Shown one piece after another: positions 1 through 10,179 of a DNA stretch of 64,000 nucleotides. Within the stretch, counting starts at the first letter, position 1, and every line of letters begins with the position of its first letter. The DNA is from Phycisphaera sp. GTDB lineage: Bacteria > Planctomycetota > Phycisphaerae > Phycisphaerales > UBA1924. The notes under the pieces are model-generated. The model worked only from the letters and a program-made list of their open reading frames with translations, made no database searches and was not told the origin of the DNA. The translations under genes and the position numbers were made by a program. The stretch lies in assembly GCA_003712165.1 (NCBI GenBank), contig RHLH01000001.1, positions 806,001 through 870,000 of the forward strand, written 5' to 3'.

Positions 1-1163
1 CCGCCGTCCCAGCCCTTGACGCTGGGTGGGAAGAAGATGTTTTGCCCCATCAGATCCATCGCGTCGAGCAGGACGGACAGATCACGCACCGGCGTGTTGA
101 GCGAACGCACCGAGCCCACGATCAGATCGATGGGGCTCTTGATCTGCTCGCGAACAACTCTGTCTGAGTAGAAGTGCTCGGAGAGCAGGAGTTCTCTCAT
201 TGCGGGCTTGATCTGGTACTTTGAAGCCCGCATCGCGCGTTCCATGTCCGCGATCGTGCGCGCGGCGTCCTTGGGCAAGTCGCGTTCGCGGGCGGTGATG
301 TCGATCTCTGTCGCGAAGAAGCCGTAGAGCTTTCTGCAGATGAACATCGCGCAGGCGCGCTGTCTCAGGATCGCGTCGACGAACCCGTCGCCGTCGAGTG
401 TCCCGGTTCTTCCAAGGATTGTCTTGCGTCCGTTGTCGTGGTTACCTGCGTTGAAGACGAACGAGTCGTCGTTGAAGCTGTAACCAGTAAGTGCGCGGGC
501 ACCTTCCTTGATGTCGCGCTCGGTGTAGTTGCCTTCGCCCAACCCAAAGAGCTCCATAAGTTCTCGCGCGAGGTTCTCGTTCGGGTTTCCTTTGCGGCTG
601 TCGTTGTTGTCGAGGTAGGCCAGCATCGCCGGGTCGCGGATGATCTCTGAGAGCAGCTTGGCGAAACTCCCCAGCGCGTTCTGTCGGAACAGCTGATTCT
701 GCATGTACATGTGGTAGCTGTTCTCGATCGTGCGGTAGCTCGTTGCGAAGTGGCCGTGCCAGAAGAGGGTCATTTTCTCTTGCAGCGGGCGCGGCGTGGA
801 GATCATCCGCGCGAGCCACCACTTCTGCATCTCGCGCATCTGGCGCCGGTCGCTGCGCTGCGCCTGCTGGCGCCGGAGCCTGAGCGACGCGAGCGCATCC
901 TCATCGCGCCGGCTCTGCGCATTGGTGAGCATCCGGCGTTCGTCGTCGGACAGAGGCCGCATGATGTTCCGGTCGAACGTGTTGGGCAGAGGCTTGTCAT
1001 GATCCGGGACTTCGTCGTACTCGAGCAGATACTCGACGGCTTTCTCGGCGCCCCAGTCTGCGAGCGTGCGGATCTGGTCGGGTGTGCCACCGAAGCCCGC
1101 TCTCAGGAGCAGGTGCCTGGCCTGGTCATAACCGAAGTCGATGTCCGAGATCCGCGTCGTCAT
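1..1163 (-). CDS. DUF1800 family protein, C-terminus cut by window edge
   Basis: Reading the minus strand from the ATG at 1163 gives an open frame to base 1, so about 387 N-terminal residues are present and the C-terminus lies outside the window. The protein opens MTTRISDIDFGYDQARHLL, followed by RAGFGGTPDQI and then a long helical region with WLARMISTPRPLQEKMTLFWHGHFATS, NENLARELMELFGLG and ARALTGYSF. These are the hallmark segments of DUF1800, a family of planctomycete and other bacterial proteins often paired with a downstream DUF1501 gene. No signal peptide is visible at this start. The biochemical role of the family is unknown. The start lies 70 bp downstream of the heme A synthase stop on the same strand, which is probably chance adjacency. 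Confidence 0.88.
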   Translation of the reverse strand, partial: MTTRISDIDFGYDQARHLLLRAGFGGTPDQIRTLADWGAEKAVEYLLEYDEVPDHDKPLPNTFDRNIMRPLSDDERRMLTNAQSRRDEDALASLRLRRQQAQRSDRRQMREMQKWWLARMISTPRPLQEKMTLFWHGHFATSYRTIENSYHMYMQNQLFRQNALGSFAKLLSEIIRDPAMLAYLDNNDSRKGNPNENLARELMELFGLGEGNYTERDIKEGARALTGYSFNDDSFVFNAGNHDNGRKTILGRTGTLDGDGFVDAILRQRACAMFICRKLYGFFATEIDITARERDLPKDAARTIADMERAMRASKYQIKPAMRELLLSEHFYSDRVVREQIKSPIDLIVGSVRSLNTPVRDLSVLLDAMDLMGQNIFFPPSVKGWDG

Positions 1164-1232
1164 CCGTGGGCCTCACCTGGGGTGTTATCGGCAGGTGTGC
1201 CGCTTGTTCACCCGTGCCCACAGACTAACGCA

Positions 1233-2657
1233 TCACGTGTCTGCCGATTGCGTTGTTTCCTCGATTGTTTCTTGTGCACGGACGCGGAGTGTCCATGCCG
1301 AGGCCAGAATCGAGCACGCCAGGATCGCTGCTCCGAGCGCCTGGTGAGCCGTGGCGAACAGCACCGGGAGCGCACGGACTTCGGGCGCCCCCTCGAGGTC
1401 GTCGTACATCACGACGCGCTCGTCCCCGATCTCGCTCGGCCTGATGACCAGCGCGAGGATGCCCAGGATCATCTGCAGCGATACGCCGTGGAGCAGGAAC
1501 ATGCCCATTCGCTTGAAGAGAGGCGAGCCCCCCGATTCCTTGTCGATTTTCATGAGATTGAACGCGAGGATGACCGTGAACGTGAGCGCGATGAGCGAGA
1601 AGCCCACGTGAGTCATGAGCGCGTGGCCCGAACCGAGATGCCGATACATCGCAGCGAGTGTGAGCTGGATCAGCAGCGTTCCGATCGCGAGCGCGGCCCA
1701 TCGCTTTGATTTCTGCGCAGTCTCGAGATGGATTTCTGCTTTCGCTCGCCAGGTCTCAGTTGTCGAAGCGGCGAGGATCACGGCACCAGCGAGAATGATC
1801 TGTCCGAACACGCCGTGGAACACGCCGAACGCGGGGCTGATGTCAACGACGCGTATGGCGCCCATGATGCCCTGGGCGATAACCGCGAGCAGAAGTGCAA
1901 CACTGAACACCTTCGAGAACTTCGCGTTCCTGGTCGTGAACATACATACGACGAGCGCAATGAATGTCGTCCCTACAAGTGTGCCGAACAGGCGGTGCGT
2001 GTGTTCGAGGAAGATGCGCGAATCGACGGCTTCTTCCATGAGCGAGATCGGGTAGAGGAACATGTTCTGGCCGTAGGTCCCGGGCCAGTCGGGGACAGCC
2101 ATCCCGGCGCCGGCACTGGTAACCGCGCCTCCGATGGCAACGAGCGGGACGAGCGCCGCGACCGCTGCGAAGGCGAGCTTGTAGGGCCAGTTGGTGAGGG
2201 CTTCTTTCCGGCTCTTGGCGAGTTGCCGACCGATCAGCCCGGCGATGAGCCCCGCGGCGAGGCTGACGAGCAAGAAGCCGCCGGCGATCATCGCGGCGTT
2301 CTCTCTGAGCGTGACTTCCTCGGTTACGGGATCTTTTTCTGTGAGTGCGTTGCCAAGCAGAAGTAGATTTACAAACGAGCAAGTCAGGGCTGCGATGACT
2401 CCGCCGAGGAATGCCCGCCGTCCGATCAGGCGGGTGCCGCGCGCGATGACTGCGATCATGGCAACGAGCAGCAGGGGGGCCGTGATTGTGGGCGAGAGCT
2501 GTAAACCCGGTAAATGCAAGGGGTACCAAACGAGCCACATCGCGATCGCGGCAGTGAAACCCGTGATGATGCCCGGCCAAACGACAGGCTCGAGGGTTTG
2601 TTCCTGTTGAACAGAAATCGTGTTCTGTTTTTGATTGGTCACGTCGCAAGTCTCCAT
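1233..2657 (-). CDS. ctaA: Heme A synthase (COX15/CtaA family) with N-terminal extension
   Basis: This membrane enzyme oxidises the C8 methyl of haem O to give haem A for the oxidase encoded across the divergent promoter region. I chose the ATG at 2657 (METCDVTNQKQ, 474 residues). The frame stays open to 2942, but that would overlap the divergent actA start and read as non-coding-like sequence. Conserved haem-ligand histidines sit at EHTHR (residues 218-222), FHGVFGQ (near 281), RHLGSGHALMTH (340-350) and ATAHQALGA near 440. About eight C-terminal hydrophobic helices fit CtaA. The first 160 residues add roughly four more hydrophobic segments that canonical CtaA proteins of about 310-360 residues lack, so the protein is unusually long. 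The family call is firm and the exact start less so. Confidence 0.9.
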   Translation of the reverse strand: METCDVTNQKQNTISVQQEQTLEPVVWPGIITGFTAAIAMWLVWYPLHLPGLQLSPTITAPLLLVAMIAVIARGTRLIGRRAFLGGVIAALTCSFVNLLLLGNALTEKDPVTEEVTLRENAAMIAGGFLLVSLAAGLIAGLIGRQLAKSRKEALTNWPYKLAFAAVAALVPLVAIGGAVTSAGAGMAVPDWPGTYGQNMFLYPISLMEEAVDSRIFLEHTHRLFGTLVGTTFIALVVCMFTTRNAKFSKVFSVALLLAVIAQGIMGAIRVVDISPAFGVFHGVFGQIILAGAVILAASTTETWRAKAEIHLETAQKSKRWAALAIGTLLIQLTLAAMYRHLGSGHALMTHVGFSLIALTFTVILAFNLMKIDKESGGSPLFKRMGMFLLHGVSLQMILGILALVIRPSEIGDERVVMYDDLEGAPEVRALPVLFATAHQALGAAILACSILASAWTLRVRAQETIEETTQSADT

Positions 2658-2681
2658 CGGGTGCAGCAGGCCCTCAATCGT

Positions 2682-2700
2682 GTTGAGACTGGGTCTCAAC
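2682..2700. promoter_or_regulatory. Inverted repeat in ctaA/act divergent region
   Basis: GTTGAGAC and GTCTCAAC form a perfect 8-bp inverted repeat with a 3-nt loop. It lies 25 bp upstream of the ctaA ATG, inside the 227-bp intergenic region between divergent ctaA and actA. It could be an operator or a structured leader of ctaA. There is no T-run, so a terminator is unlikely. Confidence 0.4.
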
Positions 2701-2723
2701 TGTGCTGCGGGAATCTGGACGCC

Positions 2724-2753
2724 TTGACAGGATACGCTCAGAGTGGAGAAATT
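2724..2753 (+). promoter_or_regulatory. Weak sigma-70-like promoter candidate for act operon
   Basis: A perfect TTGACA -35 hexamer occurs at 2724-2729. About 17-18 nt downstream lies only a poor -10 match (AGAAAT at 2748-2753). It is correctly oriented about 130 bp upstream of actA. The assignment rests mostly on the -35 box and is tentative. Confidence 0.25.
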
Positions 2754-2884
2754 TCGGCCAGACGAGAACACAATCGGGCCGATACGACTCGGAACGTTCT
2801 CGACGGTGAGGCCTGAAATAGGTCTCCAAGGCAGCAGGCTGCAATGCGCGGGCGCGACGGCTCCCGCACGGGAGATGGTTTCAC

Positions 2885-3589
2885 ATGATGCTCTTCCCTC
2901 GATGGATGAACGCATTCCCCACAGTGGCCGCCCTCGGCGCAACTACAGCGCTCGTTGGCGCAAGCGCGGGTACCTACTACTGGGCGACGCCCGAGTTCTG
3001 GGAAGTCGGCTACATGCCCACCCAGCCAGGCTCTGGTTTTAACCACCAGATTCACGCGGGCCGGCTCGGCATGGACTGCCGGTACTGCCACACCAACGTC
3101 GAGGATTCACATTGGGCGAACATCCCGACCGTCAACACGTGCATGGGCTGTCACACCGAGGGCAAGCTTGCGCCGCAGTATGACCCACAGGAAAAAGTCG
3201 TGTTCATCCGAGAGGCGTACGCCAGAGACGAATCGATCGAGTGGCGCCGGGTTCACAAGCTGCCCGACTACGTCGGCAACTTCCCGCATCACATGCACGT
3301 CCGGGCCGGCGTGAGTTGCTTCTCGTGTCACGGGCAGATCCGCGGCATGCCGGTCGTGTACCAGGAAGAAAGCCTCTCAATGGGCTGGTGCCTCGATTGC
3401 CACCGCAACGTCGAGGACAACATCGTCGGTCCGAGCAAGGTGACCGACCTCGTGTGGGCCGAGCAGCACCTCAAGGAACGCCGCGATGGCGCAGACAACG
3501 CGACACCCGAGGCGAGGCAGATCATCGACTCGCTGAAGTCGAGTGTTGCCGAGGGCGGGCCGCAGAACTGCGGTGCGTGCCACCAGTGA
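2885..3589 (+). CDS. actA: Alternative complex III subunit ActA, pentahaem cytochrome c
   Basis: A 234-residue multihaem cytochrome c that passes electrons from the quinol-oxidising part of alternative complex III towards the oxidase. Five CxxCH motifs are visible: CRYCH (65-69), CMGCH (86-90), CFSCH (145-149), CLDCH (169-173) and CGACH (229-233). A single hydrophobic segment at about residues 12-35 would anchor it with the haems on the periplasmic side. Extra histidines at HQIHAG and HHMHVRAG suit bis-His ligation. The start has GGGAGA about 9 nt upstream; a second ATG follows immediately. It is the first gene of the respiratory operon and is divergent from ctaA. Confidence 0.95.
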   Translation: MMLFPRWMNAFPTVAALGATTALVGASAGTYYWATPEFWEVGYMPTQPGSGFNHQIHAGRLGMDCRYCHTNVEDSHWANIPTVNTCMGCHTEGKLAPQYDPQEKVVFIREAYARDESIEWRRVHKLPDYVGNFPHHMHVRAGVSCFSCHGQIRGMPVVYQEESLSMGWCLDCHRNVEDNIVGPSKVTDLVWAEQHLKERRDGADNATPEARQIIDSLKSSVAEGGPQNCGACHQ

Positions 3590-3672
3590 TGAGTAAGCGA
3601 GCGTAAGAGCATCAGCGACGAGCAAGCAGTAGCAGACACGCCCACCGGGGGCACCTTTAGGAAAGAGCGACC

Positions 3673-6600
3673 ATGAGCGGAGCAAATCAGTGCCCATCAA
3701 CGGTCGGGAAAAAGGATCTTGATCCTGCTTCCACGATCAACGGCAACGGCGAGAGGCTCTGGCGGAGCATCGACGAGTTCGCCGCCAATGACTCGGGTGA
3801 GTTCCAGTCCTTTCTCCAGCGGGAGTTCCCCGCCGGCGCAAGCGAGCTGCTCTCATCGAGCCGCCGGACGTTCTTGCAACTGATGGGCGGCGCGATGGCG
3901 CTCGCCGGCGCTGCAACGATCCCGGGCTGCAGGCGTCCCGATCACAGGATCATGACGTATTCGCGGAACGTGCCCGTCGACGTCGTGCCCGGTCGCCCGC
4001 TGTACTACGCGACCAGCATGCCCATCCCGGGCGGCGGCGCAGAGGGCCTGCTCGTCAAGTCGAACGAGGGCCGTCCGACGTTCGTCGAGGGCAACCCGCT
4101 TCACCCGGTCAACCAGGGCAAGAGCTCGTCGTGGTCAAACGCCGCGCTGCTGTCGATCTACGACCCAGACCGTCTGAAGTACCCTGTGTACCGCGAGGGT
4201 CAGGGTGACACGGGCCGGACCGCGGTTGCGACGTGGGACGACTTCCGTGCGTGGAGTGCCGATCACTTCGCTGAGTTCGATTCGACCAGCGGCAACGGCC
4301 TCGTCTTCATCGTTGACAAGAAGACCAGCCCAACACGCGATGCGCTGCGTGACCGGATCAAGGCGCGCTGGCCTCTGGCGCAGTGGGTCGCGTACGACGC
4401 GACCGGTGCTGACAACAAGATCGCCGGCCTCCGCATGGCGTTCGGTCAGCCCCGCAGAGAGCTGCTTTCACTCGAGAACGCGGATGTCATCTTCGGCTTC
4501 GCCAGCGACGACCTCGACAGGGGCGCGGGCATGCTCCGCAACGCCCGCGGGTTCGGTGCGGCTCGCCGGATGCGTTCAACGAACGACACGATGTGTCGGG
4601 TGTACGCCGTTGAGGCCTCGTACACACCGCTCGGCGGGTGTGCCGATCACCGCTACACGCTGGCACCCTCACGCATCGGCGCCGCAGTTGTCGAGCTGGC
4701 ACGCATGATCGTCGATCGTGTTGGTGGGGGCGGGGCGCTGGCAAACGCGGTCAACTCCTTCGACACCCGGGGCGATATCTCAAGCGAGCTCCGCGAGATG
4801 CTCGACGCTGCGGCTGATGATCTGATTGAAGCCCGGGGCCGCGCGGTTGTGACCGCCGGACAAGATCTTCCTCCTGAGATTCACGCGTTGGTCGCCGCGA
4901 TGAACCGCGTGCTGGGCGCCGTCGGCAAGACCGTTTCGTACGTGCCCGCCGGCGCCGAGGAAGCCCGCGACGGCATGGGCGATCTCGCCGAGATCATGGG
5001 CCCGATGGGCTCGGGTCGCGTTAAGACTGTTGTCTGTGTCGAGACAAACCCGTGCTACGACACACCGGCCGAGCTCGGATTCGCCGAGGCGTACGAACGC
5101 GTCTCGAACCGGATCTGCTTCTCGATCGGTCCGTCCGAGACCGGTGCGAAAGCAACATGGCAGCTCAACGCGGCGACCTTCCTCGAGTCGTGGGGCGACA
5201 CGGAGGCTGTCGACGGCACGATCGCACCGATCCAGCCGTTGATCGCACCGCTCTACGACGGCGCACTGAGCGATATCGAACTGCTCGCACTGATCGCCGA
5301 GCCCCGCAGCGCTGACGACTACACAAACCAGCCCGCCGGCTACGACGTCGTCCGCGATGTCTGGATGAGCCGCTTCGACTGGTCCGACTTCGAGAAGACC
5401 TGGCGCCGCGTGCTGCACGACGGCATCGTCGCTGGGACAGGTAGCCGGGGCGACGACGGCGGCGCGACATCGAGCTCGCTTGAGTCGAACGTGGCGGGTG
5501 TGCTCGCCAACGCCTCGATCGGTGTTCAGCCTTCGAGCGATGCCCTCGACGTGATCGTCTCGACGAACAACATGTACGACGGCCGGTACGCGAACCTGCC
5601 CTGGCTTCAGGAACTGCCACAGTTCGGAACAACCGTCGTCTGGGACAACCCGGCTCTCGTCAGCCCGGCGACCGCCGAGAAGCTGGGCCTCGAGCCCGAT
5701 CCGTACACGGTCAAGGAGCCCAAGGCTCAGATGGCCAAGGTCGAGGTCGCTGGCCGCGAGTGCGAGATCCCGGTTTGGATCATGCCGGGCATGGCTGACA
5801 ACACGATCATCCTGCACCAGGGCTACGGCCGTGAGGTCGTGGGCGTCATCGGTGCGGGTGTTGGCTTCAACGTCCAGTCCATCCGCGATGTCGCGGGCGG
5901 ACGCGTGTACACCGGTGCGAAGGTCAGCCCCGCCAAAGGGCGCTATCCGATTTCGAGCACGCAGAACCACTGGTCGATGGAGTCACGCACTTCGATCGTC
6001 CGCTCGGTTGATCTGCCCGCGTACCTGCGTCACGGGGACGAGGTCGAAGAGAAGAAGGGCCACTACGGCACCAAGACAAAGCTCAACTTCGGTGAGAAGC
6101 TGGGTGAACTCAGCCACACCCCTCCAAACGAGTCCATCTACGAGAACCCGTTCAACGAGTCGCGCGGTGACGCGGCCGAGGGATCGGCATACTCGGTCGG
6201 GCCGCAGTGGGGAATGAACGTCGATCAGGGCGTGTGCACGGGCTGTGCGACGTGCACGATCGCGTGCCAGGCCGAGAACAACATCCCGGTCGTCGGCAAA
6301 AAGGAAGTCCGCAAGGGTCGCGAGATGACCTGGATCCGCGTGGACCGCTACTTCACCGGCAGCGACATGAACCAACCGGGCGAGATGCACCACCAGCCCG
6401 TGATGTGTCAGCAGTGCGAGAACGCACCCTGCGAAACCGTGTGCCCTGTCAACGCAACGACGCACGGCCCCGAGGGTCTCAACTACATGGTCTACAACCG
6501 CTGCATCGGCACGCGGTACTGTGCAAACAACTGCCCCTACAAGGTCCGCCGGTTCAACTTCTTCGATTACGCGACGAAGAAGACCAAGGGTTCCTACCGG

Positions 6601-7161
6601 AGCGAGTTGCCCGAGGGCACGCCCCAGCCAGAGAACATCAACCTCATCCCGCCTCGCCTCCGCGAGAAAGTCGAAGAGATCCAGAAGCTGCGCAACAATC
6701 CCGATGTCACGGTTCGAAGCCGAGGCGTCATGGAGAAGTGCACCTACTGCATCCAGCGCATCAACGCGGCCCGCTACGAGATAAAGCTCCAGGATCTGGA
6801 CAACGTCCCCGACGGGTTCTTCCAGACCGCGTGCCAGGCAGCTTGCCCCACGGGCGCGATCGTCTTCGGCGATCTGCTCGACGACAACTCGGCCGTCAGC
6901 AAGGCGGCCGACGACGGTCGCAGCTACGGCCTGCTGGGCTATCTCAACACACGGCCCCGCACGACCTACAAGGTCAGTCTCTCCAACCCCAACCCGAAGC
7001 TCCGAACACCCGTCGAGGATCCGTTCCACCATGGGCACGGCGACGACCACGGCGAGGACTCGGGCCACGCATCGTTCATCGATAAGTTCAAGAAGCATGA
7101 GGACAAGGGCTACGCATTGAGCCTCAAGGTCCTGGGCGCCCCGGCAGGAGTGCACGCATGA
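3673..7161 (+). CDS. actB: Alternative complex III subunit ActB (molybdopterin-like + iron-sulfur)
   Basis: A 1162-residue fusion of a molybdopterin-oxidoreductase-like N-terminal part with a C-terminal four-cluster ferredoxin part, the composition of ActB. A twin-arginine-like motif SRRTFLQL at residues 63-70, followed by a hydrophobic stretch and AATIPGC, sits behind an unusual 60-residue leader; this is typical of ActB and places the protein on the periplasmic face. FeS ligands occur from about residue 854: [45 protein letters not shown] and CQAACPTGA. The molybdopterin-like domain of ActB is not known to bind molybdenum. The C-terminus carries a His/Asp-rich patch ([15 protein letters not shown]). 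AGGAAAGAG precedes the ATG. The stop overlaps the actC start by 4 nt. Confidence 0.95.
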   Translation: MSGANQCPSTVGKKDLDPASTINGNGERLWRSIDEFAANDSGEFQSFLQREFPAGASELLSSSRRTFLQLMGGAMALAGAATIPGCRRPDHRIMTYSRNVPVDVVPGRPLYYATSMPIPGGGAEGLLVKSNEGRPTFVEGNPLHPVNQGKSSSWSNAALLSIYDPDRLKYPVYREGQGDTGRTAVATWDDFRAWSADHFAEFDSTSGNGLVFIVDKKTSPTRDALRDRIKARWPLAQWVAYDATGADNKIAGLRMAFGQPRRELLSLENADVIFGFASDDLDRGAGMLRNARGFGAARRMRSTNDTMCRVYAVEASYTPLGGCADHRYTLAPSRIGAAVVELARMIVDRVGGGGALANAVNSFDTRGDISSELREMLDAAADDLIEARGRAVVTAGQDLPPEIHALVAAMNRVLGAVGKTVSYVPAGAEEARDGMGDLAEIMGPMGSGRVKTVVCVETNPCYDTPAELGFAEAYERVSNRICFSIGPSETGAKATWQLNAATFLESWGDTEAVDGTIAPIQPLIAPLYDGALSDIELLALIAEPRSADDYTNQPAGYDVVRDVWMSRFDWSDFEKTWRRVLHDGIVAGTGSRGDDGGATSSSLESNVAGVLANASIGVQPSSDALDVIVSTNNMYDGRYANLPWLQELPQFGTTVVWDNPALVSPATAEKLGLEPDPYTVKEPKAQMAKVEVAGRECEIPVWIMPGMADNTIILHQGYGREVVGVIGAGVGFNVQSIRDVAGGRVYTGAKVSPAKGRYPISSTQNHWSMESRTSIVRSVDLPAYLRHGDEVEEKKGHYGTKTKLNFGEKLGELSHTPPNESIYENPFNESRGDAAEGSAYSVGPQWGMNVDQGVCTGCATCTIACQAENNIPVVGKKEVRKGREMTWIRVDRYFTGSDMNQPGEMHHQPVMCQQCENAPCETVCPVNATTHGPEGLNYMVYNRCIGTRYCANNCPYKVRRFNFFDYATKKTKGSYRSELPEGTPQPENINLIPPRLREKVEEIQKLRNNPDVTVRSRGVMEKCTYCIQRINAARYEIKLQDLDNVPDGFFQTACQAACPTGAIVFGDLLDDNSAVSKAADDGRSYGLLGYLNTRPRTTYKVSLSNPNPKLRTPVEDPFHHGHGDDHGEDSGHASFIDKFKKHEDKGYALSLKVLGAPAGVHA

Positions 7162-8786
7162 GCACGATCAACCCCGACCAGATCAACGCCCAGCGGCTCG
7201 CCGGGATGAGACCCAGCGCCGACCGCACGGACATCGATCCGGCGCTCGGTGACGGCAGTCTCGTCGACGACCCCGCCCAGCAGGGCCCGCTCGTCCTGAA
7301 CAACCGTTCGTTCCATGACATCACCGAGATCGTTTCAGGCTACTCCGAGAAAGCGCCGAGCTGGTGGTGGTTCCATGCTCTAGGCTTCGCGGCAACCGTC
7401 GCCGCGATCGCCCAGATCATGATCCTCTACCTGATCATCACGGGTGTCGGTGTCTGGGGTCTCAACAACCAGGTTGACTGGGCGTGGGACATCACCAACT
7501 TCGTGTTCTGGATCGGTATCGGTCACGCAGGAACGCTGATCTCCGCGATCCTCTGCCTGCTGAAGCAGCAGTGGCGCACCGCGGTGAACCGAGCGGCGGA
7601 AGCAATGACGATCTTCGCGGTGATCTGTGCGGGTATCTTCCCGGGCATCCACGTCGGTCGTGTGTGGTTCGCCTGGATGCTGTTCCCGATTCCGAACTCG
7701 AACATGATCTGGCCCAACTTCCGCAGCCCGCTGCTCTGGGACGTCTTCGCGGTCTCGACGTACGCGACCGTGTCGCTGCTGTTCTGGTACATGGGCATGA
7801 TCCCGGACTTTGCGACCTTCCGTGACCGGGCGCACCTGCGTCTGCGTCAGGGCAAGAGCAAGCTGGTCGAGCTCCGCCTGCCTGTGCCGCTGCCGATCCC
7901 GACGATCAGGCTCCCCTGGCGGGGTGATCTTATTCGCGCGTACTGTTTCGGCTTCCTCAGCCTCGGCTGGCGGATGAGCGGTCGGCACTGGTACCGCTAC
8001 GAGAAGGCGTACCTGATCCTGGCCGGTATCTCGACGCCGTTGGTGCTCTCCGTGCACTCGATCGTTTCGTTTGACTTCGCGACATCGGTGCTGCCCGGCT
8101 GGCACACCACGATCTTCCCGCCCTACTTCGTCGCCGGTGCCGTGTTCGGCGGGTTCGCGATGGTGCTTCTGCTCATGATCCCGCTGCGGGCGCTGCTGCC
8201 TAACTTCAGCGATCTGCTTACACTGCGTCACCTCGAGAACATGGCCAAGATCCTGCTCGTTACGGGCATGATGGTCGGCTTTGCGTATTCGATGGAGTTC
8301 TTCATCGCCTGGTACGGCGGCAACACATTCGAGTGGGACGCTTTCATCTACAACCGTGTCACTCCCAGTTGGGTGAGTGAACGCGGCGCACCGTACTGGT
8401 GGGCTTACTGGGCGATGATCTCGTGCAACGTCATCTCGCCGCAGATTTTCTGGTTCAAGAAAATGCGTCGCAGCCCGCTTGCGATCTGGATCGTGGGATT
8501 CTTCGTGACAATCGGCATGTGGTTCGAGCGATTCGTCATCATCGTGACGAGCCTCCACCGAGCGTTCCTGCCAGGTGAATGGCACATGTTCTTCCCGACG
8601 CCCGTCGACATCCTGACCTTCGTCGGATCGTGCGGCATCTTCCTGACGCTCTTCCTGCTCTTCATCCGCTTCCTGCCGATCTTCCCGATCTCCGAGATCA
8701 AGAACGTCCTGCCGGGCGCCAGCCCTCACGACTACCACGATGACCACGGTCACGACGAGGCACACTCCGCGGAGGGAGCCCACTGA
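7158..8786 (+). CDS. actC: Alternative complex III subunit ActC, NrfD-like membrane subunit
   Basis: A 542-residue polytopic protein of the NrfD/PsrC family, the larger quinol-binding membrane subunit of ACIII. About ten hydrophobic helices begin near residue 75 ([20 protein letters not shown]). Features typical of the family include [82 protein letters not shown] and [14 protein letters not shown]. The N-terminus (about 70 residues) is cytoplasmic and the C-terminus is His/Asp-rich ([13 protein letters not shown]). The gene overlaps actB by 4 nt and actD by 1 nt, indicating tight translational coupling. Confidence 0.95.
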   Translation: MSTINPDQINAQRLAGMRPSADRTDIDPALGDGSLVDDPAQQGPLVLNNRSFHDITEIVSGYSEKAPSWWWFHALGFAATVAAIAQIMILYLIITGVGVWGLNNQVDWAWDITNFVFWIGIGHAGTLISAILCLLKQQWRTAVNRAAEAMTIFAVICAGIFPGIHVGRVWFAWMLFPIPNSNMIWPNFRSPLLWDVFAVSTYATVSLLFWYMGMIPDFATFRDRAHLRLRQGKSKLVELRLPVPLPIPTIRLPWRGDLIRAYCFGFLSLGWRMSGRHWYRYEKAYLILAGISTPLVLSVHSIVSFDFATSVLPGWHTTIFPPYFVAGAVFGGFAMVLLLMIPLRALLPNFSDLLTLRHLENMAKILLVTGMMVGFAYSMEFFIAWYGGNTFEWDAFIYNRVTPSWVSERGAPYWWAYWAMISCNVISPQIFWFKKMRRSPLAIWIVGFFVTIGMWFERFVIIVTSLHRAFLPGEWHMFFPTPVDILTFVGSCGIFLTLFLLFIRFLPIFPISEIKNVLPGASPHDYHDDHGHDEAHSAEGAH

Positions 8787-9355
8787 TGGCAAAGACAACC
8801 TTTGAAACCGAGTCTGGCGCAAAGGTGTTCGGCTTGCTCGCCGAGTTCACCAACCCGCACACGCTCACCGAGGGCGCCAAGAAGATCCGCGACGCGGGCT
8901 TCAAGAAGTGGGACACCCACGCCCCGTTCCCTGTCCACGAGATGGAGGAGTCGATGGGCATCGTGGGCAAGGCCATCGCGCCGATGATGTTCGTCATCGG
9001 CTGTGCCGCACTGTTCGGCGCAGGCGGCGGTTACCTGCTCCAATGGGCGATCAACATCAACTATGAGATCATCGTGCAGGGCAAGCCGGCCTCGAGCGCG
9101 TGGGAGCCCTTTGTTCCCGTCACGTTCGAGCTAGGCATCCTGTGCACGGCGTTCGGGGCGCTGCTGGCGATGCTCGCGTTTAACGGGCTTCCAAGGCACC
9201 ACCATCCGCTCTTCTCGAGCGATAACTTCCTCCGCGCAACCGACGACGGCTTCTTCATCTCAATCGAGGCCGCCGACGACAAATTTGATCCGGAAGAAAC
9301 ACGCAAGCTGCTCGCCGACGCGGGCGCGACCAGCATTGAACTGATCGAGGACTGA
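8786..9355 (+). CDS. actD: Alternative complex III subunit ActD (DUF3341)
   Basis: A 189-residue protein of the DUF3341/ActD family. It has a soluble N-terminal part (VFGLLAEFTNPHTLTEGAKKIRDAGF...WDTHAPFPVHEMEE), two transmembrane helices at about residues 67-95 and 115-135, and a short C-terminal domain with NGLPRHHHPLF and a DGFFISIEAAD segment. In characterised ACIII complexes ActD packs against ActC and ActF and faces the cytoplasm. The start overlaps the actC stop (TGATG). Confidence 0.93.
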   Translation: MAKTTFETESGAKVFGLLAEFTNPHTLTEGAKKIRDAGFKKWDTHAPFPVHEMEESMGIVGKAIAPMMFVIGCAALFGAGGGYLLQWAININYEIIVQGKPASSAWEPFVPVTFELGILCTAFGALLAMLAFNGLPRHHHPLFSSDNFLRATDDGFFISIEAADDKFDPEETRKLLADAGATSIELIED

Positions 9356-9357
9356 GC

Positions 9358-10179
9358 ATGAACCACGCACGAACAAGCATGTTGCTCGGCTTCGGTCTCG
9401 CCGCGATCGTCGGCACGGGCATCGTCGGCTGCCGGGGCGAGCGCTCCGACAAGCCGCCCAGACAGTTCTTCCCGGACATGGACGATCAGGAGCACTTCAG
9501 GCCGCAGAATGAGACCGAGTTCTTCGCCGACGGCAGGTCGCAGCGACCCAGTGTCCCGGGCACGGTCGGCTACGGCCGGGCTCCGATCGACCACGCCGAG
9601 GCCGAGACTACCGGCTGGGGCGAGGAGTACGGCGTCCAGCGCGCACGTCTGCTCCGTGAAGACAAGGCGCTCTACTCGGGCACGACCGATGCGCCGGTTG
9701 ATGACCCCGCGCACTACATCGACGAGATTCCCGTCGAGGTCACCATGGACCTGATCCGCTTGGGGCAGGAAAACTTTGACATCTACTGCGCCATCTGCCA
9801 CGGCTACGAGGGTGACGGTTACGGCACGGTTGGTGATCGCTACGCGGTCCGCCCGGCCAATTTCCATGACCCGAAGTACACCAACACCGACGACATCCTC
9901 GGACGCGACGGGTACCTGTACAGCGTCGCACGCAACGGGCTCTACGACCCGGCCGGTGCGATGCGGATGCCCGGTTACGCACACGCGCTCGACGAGTACG
10001 AGGCCTGGGCGGTCGTCGCGTACATCCGCACGCTGCAGGCGTCGCGGGGCATGTCGATCGACGACGACATCATCCCCGGCGCCGAGCGCAACAGACTTCT
10101 CGAGCAGCGCGGCACGCCCGTTGGCAGTGCCGATCAGCCAGCGAGTCAGGAGCAGATCGCTGAAGGAGGCGAGCAATGA
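9358..10179 (+). CDS. actE: Alternative complex III subunit ActE, monohaem cytochrome c lipoprotein
   Basis: A 273-residue monohaem cytochrome c. A lipobox-type N-terminus (GIVGC, Cys25) suggests a lipid anchor. The haem site is CAICH at 144-148. The methionine ligand is probably in MRMPGYAHAL, and a typical C-terminal helix (EYEAWAVVAYIRTLQAS) follows. The stretch before the haem domain (residues 30-125) is hydrophilic and matches the ActE layout. ActE would hand electrons to the cytochrome domain of oxidase subunit II or to a mobile carrier. It starts 2 nt after actD and overlaps actF by 4 nt. Confidence 0.92.
   Translation: MNHARTSMLLGFGLAAIVGTGIVGCRGERSDKPPRQFFPDMDDQEHFRPQNETEFFADGRSQRPSVPGTVGYGRAPIDHAEAETTGWGEEYGVQRARLLREDKALYSGTTDAPVDDPAHYIDEIPVEVTMDLIRLGQENFDIYCAICHGYEGDGYGTVGDRYAVRPANFHDPKYTNTDDILGRDGYLYSVARNGLYDPAGAMRMPGYAHALDEYEAWAVVAYIRTLQASRGMSIDDDIIPGAERNRLLEQRGTPVGSADQPASQEQIAEGGEQ

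Noticed and set aside
2658..2942. N-terminal extension of ctaA to 2942
   Set aside because: It would overlap the divergent actA start and its promoter region, and the translated sequence lacks membrane or family features.
3590..3672. AGC-rich stretch between actA and actB as a repeat element
   Set aside because: It has no clear repeat unit or perfect inverted repeat beyond a 4-bp stem; treated as plain intercistronic sequence.
4780..7155. Two long minus-strand frames opposite actB (396 and 390 residues)
   Set aside because: Composition is that of a GC-rich antisense shadow; actB on the other strand has clear cofactor motifs.
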